From: Owenia fusiformis
Taxonomy: Eukaryota > Annelida > Polychaeta > Sabellida > Oweniidae
Length of the DNA stretch: 64,000 bases
Reading direction: 5' to 3'
Assembly: GCA_903813345.2 (NCBI GenBank)
Contig: CAIIXF020000005.1
Span: forward strand, 31,683,375 to 31,747,374
Both the position numbers and the translations under genes were made by a program. Of this stretch, positions 23,701-38,700 are shown piece by piece. Below the pieces are notes generated by a model, which had not been told where the DNA came from, ran no database searches, and was given only the letters and a program-made list of their open reading frames with translations. Within the stretch, counting starts at the first letter, position 1; the number at the start of each line of letters is the position of its first letter.

Positions 23701-26700
23701 TAGGTTAGCTCGATTTTTCTGGATCAACAACTTTTCTTCTTAAACTAGTTTTTTGACAATGATAATTCGCAAATGTTTAAGTCTATTTCATAATAATATA
23801 AAGGCAGATTCTATCTTTCAAGGGAAAGAAATCATATTTTTGATAGAATGGTCTATGTGACCATGTAAACCCTTTCAACATAGTATATGTAAATGTATCA
23901 TTTGTCAGAAAGTGAAATTAGAAGGATTTTTAAGAAAACTGAATAAAACTTTTTTTCCATGGGATGAAAATTTTGTTTCGTTCATTTCACCAATCGAAAC
24001 CCTGTAAAATATGACAACCTAATGTTACATGATTGTCAGTATTTTAGATTGGTAGCATTACCTCTCTCGCAACTGCAACGAGTCAGATTTTTGCGATTAA
24101 ATTCATATGCTACATTTTTCTGAAAAGCTGCTATTTCAGTATATTATTTGGTGTTACTGGTTAATTTTTCTGAAGAAATGACATGCTAAAACTGAAGTTC
24201 AAAACTTCTATATATCATTGATTATCCTACACTTAGTGTACTAAATGTATAATAACATTAAAAAATAAATTTGATATTTATTGGCAAAATGAATAACCGC
24301 AGGATATCGTGATGATATACTCCGGGCGGAGGATATCGTGACGATATACTCCGGAAAACCCAATATGCGGAGGATATTGTGACGATATACTCCGCTTGTT
24401 GATTTCCCGCCAAATTGACTCTATTTGGCATGAAATTCATTTTGCAATGATATTATACATTTAGTACACTCCTTTTAAGTGTAGGATAATAAGAACATCC
24501 TATGATTTTTTTTCAGAATATCATTTTAATCTACTCGGTGATATTGATATATGCACTCGTTCGCTTTGCTCTCTCGTGCAGATATCAATATCACCTCGTA
24601 GATAAAAATGATATTCCTCAAAATCATAGGATATCCTATAATTAAACAGCAATTTCTTTCACTCCTGCTATTATTATGCCTTCAAAATATTGATAGTATC
24701 CTTTGCCAGAAATGTATTTTCTCTACATTCTTCAATCAGAATATGTACTCAGAAATAAAACACTACAAATTCTGCCTAGTATCCAACATTCTTTTCATAT
24801 TCAAAATCTAATACAATGCCACAAAAGGTATACTTGAGATTATTAAGATCATCAAATCCCAAAATATCTAAAACGGTCAGAGAGTAGTTTGGAGATTCAT
24901 GGCATAGTTCTGAGAATTCTCTTGTGCTTTTAACCTGATTATCTTGTGTACACTCTAATCCAATGACCCTGAGCAGTTTGGAGCACAGAGCCGAGCGATC
25001 ATGTTTCAATTTGGCATTGCGGATATATTAGATATTGTTAAGTACCTTGTATATGCCCGTCCCTTTCATCGATCTACCTTTGAGGCAGGGTCAGTGATGA
25101 AAAAGCAACATGCAAGAATATCAATATTCCAGCTCAATAGGAACATAATGAAGCTAGAGGTTAAATCAAATGATGTATCTTTTAACCTTGAGAATAAATA
25201 ATTCATGCATCACGTTTTTTGAATAAAAAATGTCTAAAATATAGATTCGTCCCATTATATGTTGATATTTATGAATTTTCAACTGAGTGCAAATTGATTT
25301 TCGATGGGTTGCAAATAAATGTTATAGATTTTCAATGGGTGCAAATAGATATCCAACTGGGTACAGATAAATTTTTAATGGATATAAACCCCTTAACCTG
25401 GGCACTAGAAAAGTCATTGTTGGTTGCGACTATTCCTGTGTTCTAACACCTTTAACCAACTAAAGCAAACGTGGTATTGTTTTATGCTACAATATATTCA
25501 ACACTTGGCAGGTTGATAGCTTTATTTGTAAGCTGCAATCATTTTTTAAATCCCCTTGTATAATAACTCCACCAATTATATCCACAAATTACTTTTTTTC
25601 TTGTGATCCCATCTATTTTATTCTCGTGCAAATAGCTTATATTTTAAGGAAACCTGTTCAGATTTGTCTCGAAGCATTCCTATCATTGGCCCTGTAATCA
25701 ACTCCAAGTGTGAAAATAAAGAAAACTCATTTTTACCTTATGTTCAACTAGAACCTCTGCTGAAGTACTTCCAGGGTTGTATTTCAGGAACTTATGCACC
25801 AGAATTTTTGGTAACTGGTTTGTAATTATTTCTTGGTCCATTTTAAAGCTTTTTTGTCTTTGTGATTTTATCTATTCCTCGAATTTACCAAATCTACTAT
25901 TATCTCGCCTACTGAGTTGACTTTATAAGCTGTAACATTGTAAATTGGCTATCATTAATTTATTTCAATTACAATGTATAAGCGCTGCAGGCATTATTTA
26001 CAATTCTGGTTTACCATCCCATCATCCCACAGCTTAAAGTCAATTTAAAAATCACAACATTAGAAAATGTTTCCTCCTCATCAAGTCGGCTCATATCGGA
26101 GAAACATCTCAAACAGGGAAAACCCTTGATTTATACAAAATCTTACGATCAGATAATATTCTAAAAATATGTGATAAGTTATAGAAGTTATTGATAGGCA
26201 CTCATTCTAAGCAATTTCTATTGCTTTGCAAGGCAATTAGGATCATCCTGACATTGAATCATGTTCGATTGAGTCAATTTAAAGATCACAATATTTGTAA
26301 AATGTCTTCCTCTGCCTAGAGTTGAATTATGATCCCAACTTAGTTGAAGATCCGTTAGATAGTACTGCATTACCACCGAGTGAATCAAGCTGTTATTTTT
26401 GCTCAAAAAAGCATGAAATTGGCTAATAGTGTAGAAATTTCCAGATAATAACTCCTCAATGAGGCTATAAGTGATTAGATCACTCAGCTTCTCTTCTATG
26501 AACTTATCTATGTTTGGTGCATAAAGAATAAGTGTATAAGTGTTATCAGAGGCCATAATGTTATCTCTACTGAACTGAACTGGATGGGAAAACTTAACAG
26601 AAACCAGTCAAGTAATATTACCCAGAGAAACTCTCACTGCACTCTGAAACATTTTTTAAAAAACAGGTTTTATGAATTTATTCCTTCGATATTAATTAAA

Positions 26701-29700
26701 TTTGCTTCAAACTCCATGTTACATAATGGCAATTATATAACTTGTTCTAGATCATCTAACATAGGTATCTGGTTATTTAGTACTTGTACATAATAATGTT
26801 TTGATGCTGTTAATCTAATGGGGAATACCAGAAATCATTATTATATCTTTGCATCGTTTTCTTTCCAAATCACTGATCTTTAATATCTATAACAAAATTA
26901 TGCAGACATGTGTGGTACAGATACCATTTAAGATGTTACCTTACAGAGACAGCATTATGATTTATAGCTTAATATTACATGTACGAGGGGTGATCAATAA
27001 GTAATAGGTGCATTTCAATTCAGTTTAGTCACCACTGCCTAATGAAACCATGTACAGTCAAATAATCTATCAATTAAAAAGGAAATAGGAAACATTTAGA
27101 TTTTACTCTGAATTTTTCAGTAAAATAAAACATATTCAATACATTCATATATTCAATCATCATTCTCCTATGTTATAGAAAAGGTTACAAATATTGATAA
27201 TTTTGAAAAATAATATTTCAGTTTTGACTATCATTAACCCCCTCCCCAATTTTGGATTTATCTTCCCTTAATTTTCCATCATGATAAACCATGACATCTC
27301 ATTTGAAAAAATCATTTAGACCCCCCCCCCTTCCCCACTTCAACAACCGTTGTTGAAGTAGATAGGGGGGTCCATGGGTCCAGGGTCTTTAAGCAAGACT
27401 ACATACAACTGCTGACATTTTGACACAACCCCTTATCTGTTTAATGAAGTAATTACAGCTAAGATGTTGGTGGAATTAAGAAATATTTAACATGTTGACT
27501 TTGATAGATATACTATGTTAAAAACTTAGAGAGTTTGAGAGTTACAAGGTGGCTACTGGGAGATAACATAATATAGAAACACAAAACACAATAAGCAACA
27601 ATCTGAAAATAAACATAGACAAAATCAAATAATTATTATTATATTATATAGACAGTTTTGCGTGTATTATAAAACAGCCACTTTATATATCCTTATTTGA
27701 GGATAATTTGATTAGCTGATTAGAACAGTTTTTGAAATGACTCATCTTTTTGATGACCACATTTCCATTTTTAATTTTCATCATATACATCTATAATAGT
27801 AGTATTTATTTAATCTATTTACATCTATTATATGGTGTAAGTTAGATTCAGCGTTATATTTATATTTAAGAAGAAGGGAACCCTTATAGCAAATATGTGA
27901 ATGCAGTATGCACCAGATCAAGGACACCCCATTTTTCAATGTTCATGGTTTTCACCTATTGCATGTAGAAAGCTAACTTCAACATTGTCTGGTGGTAAGT
28001 GTTCTACGAGAAGTGCTATGGAATGAACCCAAAACAACAGGTAGCTAAATGTACCAGATGATGGCAACTTGAACTCTTATATACAACATACCATTTGTCT
28101 AAGATTCTCACCAAAGAGTTTTATCTTATTTGCTTGAATGGTATTAATAGATGTAAAATGATCAAATATAAAGCAATGGTTATTCGATAGTTCAATTTTG
28201 CTCTAATTTTGTCATGTCTGGGATATTTTCATCAGTGAGAATGGAGGCATTTTGATACTCAAAGCATCTTTCTCTGTTGATCTCAGATATCCCGAAGGAC
28301 AGAGATTGAGAAAGCGTGACTTCCCTCTATTGAATGAATTATCCCTTATTAAAGTTCCCGAATTATTTGATGGGATTCAAATAACCCAACTGATCGCAAA
28401 AACTTAACTTATATACACTATTAGCTACCCTGAAACCAAGTAAATAGTAAAATTCTATCCTCTTATTAAACAAAATTAAAGGAAGTTAAACTCACAAAGG
28501 GTACTAATATAAGTGCAGTGTGGGTAGACTGTTGTGTTTGGAAGCTCGAAATTGATTCCGAACTATTTTTGTGATATTTGTCGTCATAGTTGATTAGTTT
28601 AATATACAAGTCATTGCAAGCATTGTCATTGCTTGAGTTTTATTATTTTAGGGCAGATTAGGCTAATGATTTTGATCTAAGTATAGATTGTGCTATTTAT
28701 GGGAACAGACATAAGATAGATCTACTGCTATATTCATTTGAGATTACACATGTCCCATCTTTAAAAAGTTGTTCTAAATACACAATATAAAACAAACAAA
28801 GTTGATTTTCTCTTTTAGAATCACATAAAATGGAAATAACATTGAGCATGTCAACAAGTTCATTTAGTTATAGTTTTTAGCTGGCGTCTTTTTATTGGAT
28901 TAATGGGCTTTTTGACATTTTGAATTATAACCTTGACATATTTTGAATTTAGATGCCTACTAATGAATATGGCTTTGATGGTTGCTTTATGTATCATAAG
29001 TATGTCATTCACTATTCACAATTTTTTTTCATGTCTGTTACTAGGATGCTCATGTAATTCAAGTTTGCATCCAACGTTGTCATTCATCCTTTCAGTTTGT
29101 TTATTTATTAGTTGTTTAACTCATGTTTTGATAACCTTAGCAACATATTCAATTTTCTCCGTAAGAAGATAATTCTCATCCAGGTGCATCATATTCCCTC
29201 TTCTTTTAGGTTAGTAACTGAAGTCTTCGTCTGCATTTACAAAATTATTCTATGGTACACCCCCCCCATAAGTTTAGCAGATGTAAGTCTTCTCTTAAAT
29301 CACTAATGAAAACCTGTTTATTTTGATGATTTTTGGCTAATCAATGGCCATTTTCAAAAATGGCTGCCTGGCATCAAATTTGTCGTAAATTTCCAAACAA
29401 ATGTATTTCAGGAAGAAAATTAAGATTCGGGCATTAACAGACTTTGATAGATCTATTGGAAACTTCAAGTTGCCAAACTTATAGAGGGGAGTGTAGTTAA
29501 CATTAGTTTGTGATAGAAGGTATACTATATATTATACTCCTGCGTTATGCACTCAACTTCCTTCATTTCTATGCCTCCTAATAGTTGCTAGGATGCTTTT
29601 TAGATGATTTTCAACTCTATCGGCAATCAATTGGTATATTGCGTGCATTAATCTGGGAGAGGTACATGCTATATATACAGGACACAAATCTTCACTTCAT

Positions 29701-32700
29701 AGGTTTGACATGTTGATAACTCCATTCAAATTTTTGTTATGAACATATACGAAGAGAGTATAATGAAAACATTTCATAATATACCAAAACTATGGTCTAG
29801 TCTCTTACCTTTACTCAAGAGCTATTTTATATTTAATTTTTGCTACATATAAGATCTAGCATAATTCGTAATATTTTACCAAACCAAACTAGAATGTATT
29901 ATTTTTAAATTAAAATGTAGCCTTACTTTTGATCAATATACCAATATACAATACAATACAATATACAATAGTGGTATATGTGTTAGGGTTATGTAATTAA
30001 ATATCAATTAAATGTAAAATGACACTAGTAGCGCAGACAATACAGGATAAAGTTACGTGATTAGTGATTTGACTCAGGTAAAAAGTATATACTTTGTTGT
30101 ATTAATTGGTTCCTGAAGAAATCTTACGCTAAATAGATTATCAGCTATTCATGATAAATGCTGTGTAGGCTTCCTCAATATCATATTCTTTCAAGCCATA
30201 GGCCAACACTAAATCAATCATACACAGATTGAGAAAGATTACGTAAAACTAGGATGTACTAAAATAATAATTTGTATATAAATGAATATATTTTTGTTTC
30301 AGTTTTTGAAATAAACATTATATTAGTAAAGATATGATTATTTAAACACTAATATCAATTGCTTTATGCTTGAATCAATTTTGAACAGAAATTGCCATTC
30401 AACAATATAATTTTGCAAGTAAACAATGTTATTTACCAGTGTGTAATACAATTTGCCAGTAAACAATACATTTTGCCAGTAAACAATATAATTTGCCTCT
30501 AAACAATTTAATTTGCCAGTTATCAATGTACTTTACCAGTAATATAATTTGCCAGTAAACAATATAATTTGCCAGTAAACAATGTAATTTACCAGTGAGT
30601 AATATAATTTGCCAATAAACAATATAATTTGCCAGTAAACAATATAACCAGTGAATAATATAGTTTGCTAGTAACCAATATGTTTTGCCAGTAAACAATT
30701 TTTTATTGCCAGTAAACAATACATTTTGTGATTAATTTTTATGCATATAGCATGATTGTTTGATGTTGTTCATGTGCATTCCTGTTTTGATTTATTTTAC
30801 AGTTACTATTTCATGAGAAAGAAGTATGTACTTTTTTAGAAGGGTATGCTGTAGAACAGGTGTATCGCAAGATGCTGCTGAACCTCATGTACCTGATGTA
30901 GATATATTGAGGTCCATGTAATGTTACAACAACTTACAACTTTAATGTTCAGAAAAAAAGTGAAAAATAACTTTGTAGATTTACGAGGCAATACCAAATT
31001 ACCACCCAGTAAATCTTATCGATTTGACAAAATATAAAGGGAAATAAGTAACTACTTGAACCACAAATGAACCAACCGTTAGGAAGCATATACCGGTACA
31101 ACTACTTGACTTGAATATAGAACTCCTCGTCTGCATTCAGTTTTAGAATGAATCAAGTAATTCCATAAGATTCATATGTACGAGTTCATATTCATATAAG
31201 CAGAGATTTGAAGATATTGCGATAAATTGAGAGCTGAGAATTGCTCCGACAAATAATTTTACTATTCATCGATCCTATGGTTAAAAGTTATCCTCAGATC
31301 AAAGATTTAAATTATGATCAATGAACCTGAATATTATTAGCTGAATTTGCAGAAGTTTCCACAGAATTTTGATAAGATAATCATTTTTGAGTTTATTGAT
31401 TTTGGAAATGAAGATGCTAACACTGAGTATGATACGGCTACGCCAAAATGTCTCGAGAAGTATGACCATTATATGGGCCCATGTCTTATTTGCTTAATCC
31501 ATCAATTGGACGGGTTTAATGCATGTAGTATCAAATTCATTATCATCATTGACCAATATTGATTTTGATGAATAAGGCAATGAATAAGGCAATATTAGAA
31601 GTGAATTTTCAATTATGAACCATTGATAGATCATGATTTAGATCTATTAAGAGATTTTTCTTATTAGAATCATTCAAGATTTGGCATGATTATGTTTTGT
31701 CTGTGCATTATCTTCAATTCAATTGAGATAGAATTGTTTATAAGACAATTGTATTAATACACAATTCTTTTTTAATTATGAATTTACACCTGTGTCTGGT
31801 ACATCAGAAATAAAAATATCTACAGACTTTTCATGTCACAAATGTAGAGTACCTTAAAATGGTTACACTTATAATTGTAAACAGTTGGAGACATTATCAG
31901 ATTCAGATATCAGATAACCTTGAACAAAACCAGATATATCTTAAGGATGATAAACCTTGATTTTCAACCTGAACACATTAGACATATCTACGTAAGTATG
32001 TGATCTCTGTCTATATACTATTTACCAAGAATCAGTGGCTTAATTTCTAAAGATAATTCTCGCTGTTAAGTTATAATTTACAAATAGGTGAATAATACAG
32101 AGAATGTCTGGCTCCCTTGAGTATTTCGGCTCTCATATAGCAAACCATCTTCAAAGTCTAGGAGTCAAAAATCTCGGCTTATACATGAAGAAATTATTTC
32201 GCAGGTGTCAGATCAGCTGCAGTGTACATTCAGACCTGGGTTTCATTAGTCTGTAAATAAGAATTTATCGAAGCCAATTCTAATTCTATAAGTGTGCATT
32301 GAACATAATTATCTCTGATTGCGATTGCTTTCAACCTGTTTAAAGAGAAGATATGAATCTAGCGAGCAGCCCAACAAAAAATTGTTTCAATTTTAGAAAA
32401 TTTCTGGCTTGTGTCATTCCTTTTCATGTCTATTTTCCTAAAATTCCCTAAGTGCACACTTTATCTCAGCAAAACTAAAGATCTTTACAATAAAGTATTA
32501 TTTTTCTATAAGAATGGTTACCATTCTCATTATTTGGGGGAATTTAAACATTTTTCACTCTTTTTTTGCACTTTGAATGCATTATAACTTCACCAATTTA
32601 TAACATATCGTGAATCTTTTGGGAGATATTATATTTGATATTGTAAAGAATAGATTGGTAGGTCAATCGTTCACATTGCTTGTAATTTTGTCTCCCCCAT

Positions 32701-35700
32701 AGATCTGATTCTGCCTTTAAACAAGAATATACCAAAGATACTAAAATCCTATATCATGCATGAGTGGTCCTCTATAAAACTAATTTTTTGTATTTGGGAA
32801 GAAGGATTTTGAAAATGTAGAAAACAGAATGTCACTGTCAGCAAGAGTGTCTGTAAATTAATCCAAGAATATTGATGATTTATCTTGCAGAGCTTATTGT
32901 ATTGATGCGATCGCTTCATTTTAGTGTCTCGACAAATAACGAACAAACAGGAAGCATTTATTGTTTGTAGAATCAATGATGTCATTTAACAAAACAATTT
33001 AAGGGAAATGAGAGTTGTCGTTGAAATGCAGGAAGAAGATGAGATTAATTTTGTTATTGGTGATCTAGTGACAAAGATTTAGGTTTGCTGTCTGAAGAAT
33101 GAAGTGGGGCTGGCTTGGAATGGAATAATTGTCTTATCAATCCAGTTTTCACTTTTGGATAATGACTTCGGAAATGTCTCCTGAAGTTGCGATATTTTCA
33201 GAATATATGTTTCATTGATTTTTAGATAAACATTTACTGACAAAAGATCTGAAATTCTAAATTACAGAGGCAAGCACTAAAATCCATTTCATTTCTGTTC
33301 TGTTCCGTGCAAACCCTAGAATGAAGACATAGATTTAGGTTTTCTGTCTGTCGAAGGAGGATATACTAACATAGAAGCAAAAATGTCATCATTTAGAGTT
33401 AATGAAAGATATGGGCACATTACTATGTCACATACAGATCACATATCTGCCATAATCAAATGAACTTCTTTTGAAAAGTCCTTGTCTTGGTCTGGCTTAT
33501 ACTATCATTGAAATCAACAAGCTCATATGGGCTATATTACTTATCCTTGCTATACTTATAGATATCAGTATATTAGATAATGATCATAATGATAAAAAAA
33601 ATTCAATTTCTATCAGGATTTTTAAAAAAGTTGAAAAGGAGTTGTTGATTCACTGGGGTTTCTAGCAAGGAACTTGATAGAGCATCTAACGGGATAGCTA
33701 CTGATGAAAATTAATCAAAGAAACGCACTGATCAAAAAATTGAATTACCAGGGGACATTATAGCTGACAGTTTGTGTTGTAGAATTAACTTGAAAAACTG
33801 GCGTTTAATGCTCATATTTCATACTTAGGACAGTTACATAGTGTGTATTATCTGCGTCTAATATTCTGTCATTGACTTTATCACAGCAACAAAGAATAGC
33901 CTGGACAGTACTTAGAAACAACATAGTAACCTATTAAGGATGATATATTGTGTTTGAGGTGTCTAATTGGCTAAGTATTAGGAATATTGGTTGATCTGAT
34001 GCTATTCTATTTGTGAAACATTTTGTTAAATCATTGTTAATACATATTTTCCATTGTGAAAATGAATATAATATTTTCTTATGTTGTCCAGAGAAAAGTA
34101 GATTTATAAAAATCAAATGAAGCCCTTATAGAGCATATTTCTGAGATTACTATTCATTCTACATGTATTTATTTCTACATAATTTCCCTGGTTTGTCTTG
34201 ATATATCATAGTACACATCTATTAGTAACATTTACCAAAATACACCAGGACCATTCACTAAAAGACTCAGTGACAGTATATCAAAAGGAATCAGGACCAC
34301 ACAATAAAAGACTTGAAGACTTTACCAAAAAAGACTTGAGAATCTGCCACATCAAAATACTTGAGACTGTGTACCGAAAGACTTGAGACTTCCAGACTAT
34401 GTGCTAAAAGACTATGATATAGTACCCTTTGCATTCGTTTGACTTCACTTCTTTAAAGAGAGCTTCATCTTCACTCTTTCAAACTAAAACAAACCTGTGA
34501 ACTCAACGCGCCAATCAGTGTTCGTCGGCCAAATTTGACCGACGTTCTGTATATGGTCATTCCTTCTGACGTCATCGTTGAGCCCGGAATTGACCAATGA
34601 CATGCGCATATTTAATGAGAACGCATTTGGCGTATGTTTCTTCAAGCTCGCTGAATGGTGGAAGAAAGGTCAGCGCATAGGTCAGAAGTGATTTATTACC
34701 CAAACTGTCACCGTACCCATTGTGGGGGCGGGGCTACTTAACTGTAATATGGTTTCTACTAGGCAGAGTGTAGTTTAACTAGACTCTGCAGGCAGAGTAA
34801 TGATATTGGATCATATTTTCACAGATCAGTACAAAACGACAAACCATGTACCACAGGATTTTTTCTTAAGTGGGTGCAAAATTCTCATTTTCACAATTAA
34901 GACCAATTTTTCATGATTTTTCTCAATTTCAAATGGGTGCAAATGGATTTTCAGTACAAGCCTATTTTCAAAATCTCAGGTGGGTGGTGCGCCCACTTCC
35001 TTTAATGCTGGGGAGATCACTGGCCCTGATCCTAAAGTTAGCAAGATAATTGCCTGTTTGGTTTAGCATGGATTGCTATATTCTAAACATACTTATTCTG
35101 CTTGGGATCTTAGCAGCATGGCTTCAAAACAGATAAATAAATTAGGTGAGATTTGTATAGATTAACAAATCCCTGAGATAACACATTTAATGCCTGCATA
35201 TTCGCTGTCTCTATCAGAGTATTTCATATTCTCTGCTGCAGTCAGATTATTTCATATTCATTGCATCATGGATGGATGGATGTTATTTTACTCTTGCCTA
35301 ATCATTTTTAAACTTTTATATATATTTGGAGAAGTCATGTTTTTCTTATATAAAGCACTGTTTTTTTAGAATTATTTTGATTCATCAGACTCCATCCTCC
35401 TAAGCAGGTGTCCAGAATCCGTCAAGTCAAAATGCATGCTCAGCTTGTTCAAATGAAATAAACATTTCTCTATTTTGGTTTTAGAATGTAATCCATATCT
35501 TGTGTTGAGTCTCCGGAAAGAAAATATTATATGGAATTAGTAGATATCTTGCTTGTTTCTGATCTACCATAGACAAAGTTTATCGCTGATATCTTAAGTC
35601 TTTTTTATCAATATTATAAAAGGATTTGCTCTTACCACTCCAACAAAAATGTGGCTTTATGGTGAAAGGAATAGGCCAACCACTGTTTTGTCATTTTTGG

Positions 35701-38700
35701 AGTGTTTTATTATGGTATCAGCAGCTCGTACTCATTCAGCTTAGAAGGGTCTTGGACAAAATTTGAAGGTTGGGGAATTCCTTAAATGGAGTGCTCTCCA
35801 GAAAATCTATTTTTGTTGAGGATTTTATTATTTTTTCTGCAACATTTTAGGTTTTTATTATTTCTTTTTATGCAACATTTAAGATTTTTTATTGGAGGTA
35901 CACTAAATTGAATTGAGGATCATCTCTGTATTGAGATGTTGCGTTTCAGTGATTTCAATTTGGAGAGAGCACTGAAATGATTTTGGTAAAAATAGCCAGA
36001 GGAAATTACTTACTACTAGTGGAACTAGAGCTATTGTGTTGTAGTGTTTCATAAATCAGACCAATTTTTATTTACACCTAGCATCGATTAATTACACTTC
36101 AATTTGTCGGGTTTGGCAGCAATAAAATACCAAGCAAGCTTGGACTTAAGCATCAATTATACGCCAGGTTCCCAGTCCTGCATTACAATCAATATCTATT
36201 CATCAACGCACATAGAATAATTTTTAATTATCTGTAAATGTCTATATATATTGTACCATTGATTTGTAATAGCCTCGTTTCATCATTATTTTATTCATAG
36301 ATTGTACGGACTAAGTCACTATATGCTATGCTAGAGAAGTTTTAGGCTCATTCATTTTTGAATTCTTACGTTTTTATGTTTTAGAGCAATTTTACCTTAA
36401 CAGTGTTTGCATTGTGATGTGTTACATATGATAGATTAAGGGTGTTTTATAGTATATTGGAATTCTATACTATATTTGTATACAGCTGAATATACAATGT
36501 ATTGATATAATAGCATTAACACGTTCACTCGTCAACATCTATATACATGTATATATATATGATATACATGTACTGTTCAGAGAACCATAATGACATGTGA
36601 TTTCTTCTTTAGGATTCTGAAATGAGAATCTCAAAACCAACCAAAATAAGGAATTTGAAGAAAATATGATAAAAATTATGATTCTATTTTTATTTTTTCC
36701 CAGATGAATTGCCGCAAGGTGAAACAGCTCTGTATATTTTGAGCAGTCGATTTGTCATACACCTGCAAAAGTGTTATTTTCCGACGCGATTTCATGATAT
36801 ACAATATCGTTAAATGTCTCTTATTTATCACATATTATAATATCCATGTATATTTTGCTATATTTTCTATTATTTTGAAGGAATCATGTCATTCGCGATT
36901 AATCACGCATGTGTTATTGGGTTATACCTAGATAGAGGATAAATTGTATATATAGTACAGCCATATGAATATTATACAGTCATATAAATGACATATCTGA
37001 AAATAATCCAAATAAATCTTCATATTATTAATAAAAAATATCATTATAAAAATGTGAAAGATATTGAGTATGATCAATATATTCATATAAACACAACTAA
37101 CTTAAAAGTGAAAACTTTCCGAAGTGAGAGTTATCAATCTCTTAGACATGATTTTGGGATGATTTATGACCAACTGATCTTTTCACCGCAGGAGTAAAAC
37201 TCACATATTTAAAGTTGAGCACCTTATCTGTAGACAGTGAACTTTTACTTAAAAAATGTCTATTTGGGATTTTCTCGCATTTATCTTTGTATGCTATTTG
37301 TCTGTTACAGTCATACACAGGTAAAAGGAACCGATGAGTGGCATTGAAAAACTGCAGTTATCTCATGTTATTCAGCTGATCGCACTATACTATGTAGATC
37401 TATGAATATACACTTACCTTCCTTCTCTGATCATATCCGATCATTTTATTTTATCCGTGTTTTAAAGTGTTTAAACTTCGCTGAAACTAATCCGTACTCG
37501 CTTGATTGATATTTTTTCCAAGTGAAATAGGAAAGATGCTAAACATAATTCTGCACATAATTATTGGGCTAATAATACCAATAGCCAGCTGGAGGCCACA
37601 TAGGTCTGTATAGGTCTGTGTATACAACTACATTGAACTGTTGGATGCTGTTGGCTGGTTGTTGGCTCAACTATTGGATAGCGATGGGCTCAGAGATACA
37701 CTCTATAATACATAGCGGCCCTCCCTTGCTTCAACATTCCAGGTATCTCATCAATACATATCAATATTTACAAGGCAGTATTCCAAAATGTTTGATTCCA
37801 TGAGGTTAACTAACATTGAGATACAATTGATATCATATTTTGATGTTTTTATTTGAAATTGTAAAAAGGTACAAAGTGATGATAAAAAAACATTTTGAGG
37901 GGGGTATGGTTCAGTGCTTTCTGAATGTTCTGGCGATGTTTGAACTTTCGCCACACTTATTCAAATTTTCTCAGCTGCCAATCAACAATCAACCAAACAC
38001 CATTGAACAAATATTTTATAATTCTAGAAAAAATATACAAGTGGTTAAGTAAGGTTAGGTCAAAATGTTTCCAAAATTTTAGCATGTATGTTAAATCTTA
38101 TTCACATCTACAATTAATTTCATTACTTTTCTGCCTATTAAATTATTTAAAGACCTGGACATGACTCTGTTTGTATTCTGTGTAAATCATGCAGTAGTAA
38201 TGAAATGTGGCCTGGTTATTAATTGAATCAGATAACCCTTTACTAATTGCAGCTATCTAAACAAACTATAGCAGTTTTGAAATTAGACTCTTCTATAGAC
38301 AAGAAAAGGTTCTAGATCTTCTTTTTGTTCGAATTTTTATCTTGAATTTTTTATCATACAAATCATCCTGGATATAACAAAGTGTTTTTAAGAACTGTAA
38401 CTATAAAATATGGTATGGTCTCATCTTTCATGGGATATTTGAAATAATACAGAAACCTCTAAACATTTAGAACCAGCCAGGCCTACATTTTGAAATATAA
38501 AAATAGTACTCATGATAACTTCAAAAACGTGCAATTTAATTGATTGGCACTGAAAGGATTAACTTAAATTTATGAACTTATGAATTAAACGTACACAATG
38601 TGGAAAAATAATCATGGCAAGGAAGATATTGTCAAATTGGCTGGCCTGTTGAAAAATTGGGTCTTGGATTATATCTGGATGCCGTAAAGAAAATAACTAT

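Noticed and set aside
30338-30719. Repeat proteins rich in NYIVYWQ
   Set aside because: They are frames through a 20-bp minisatellite, with no homology and no gene structure.
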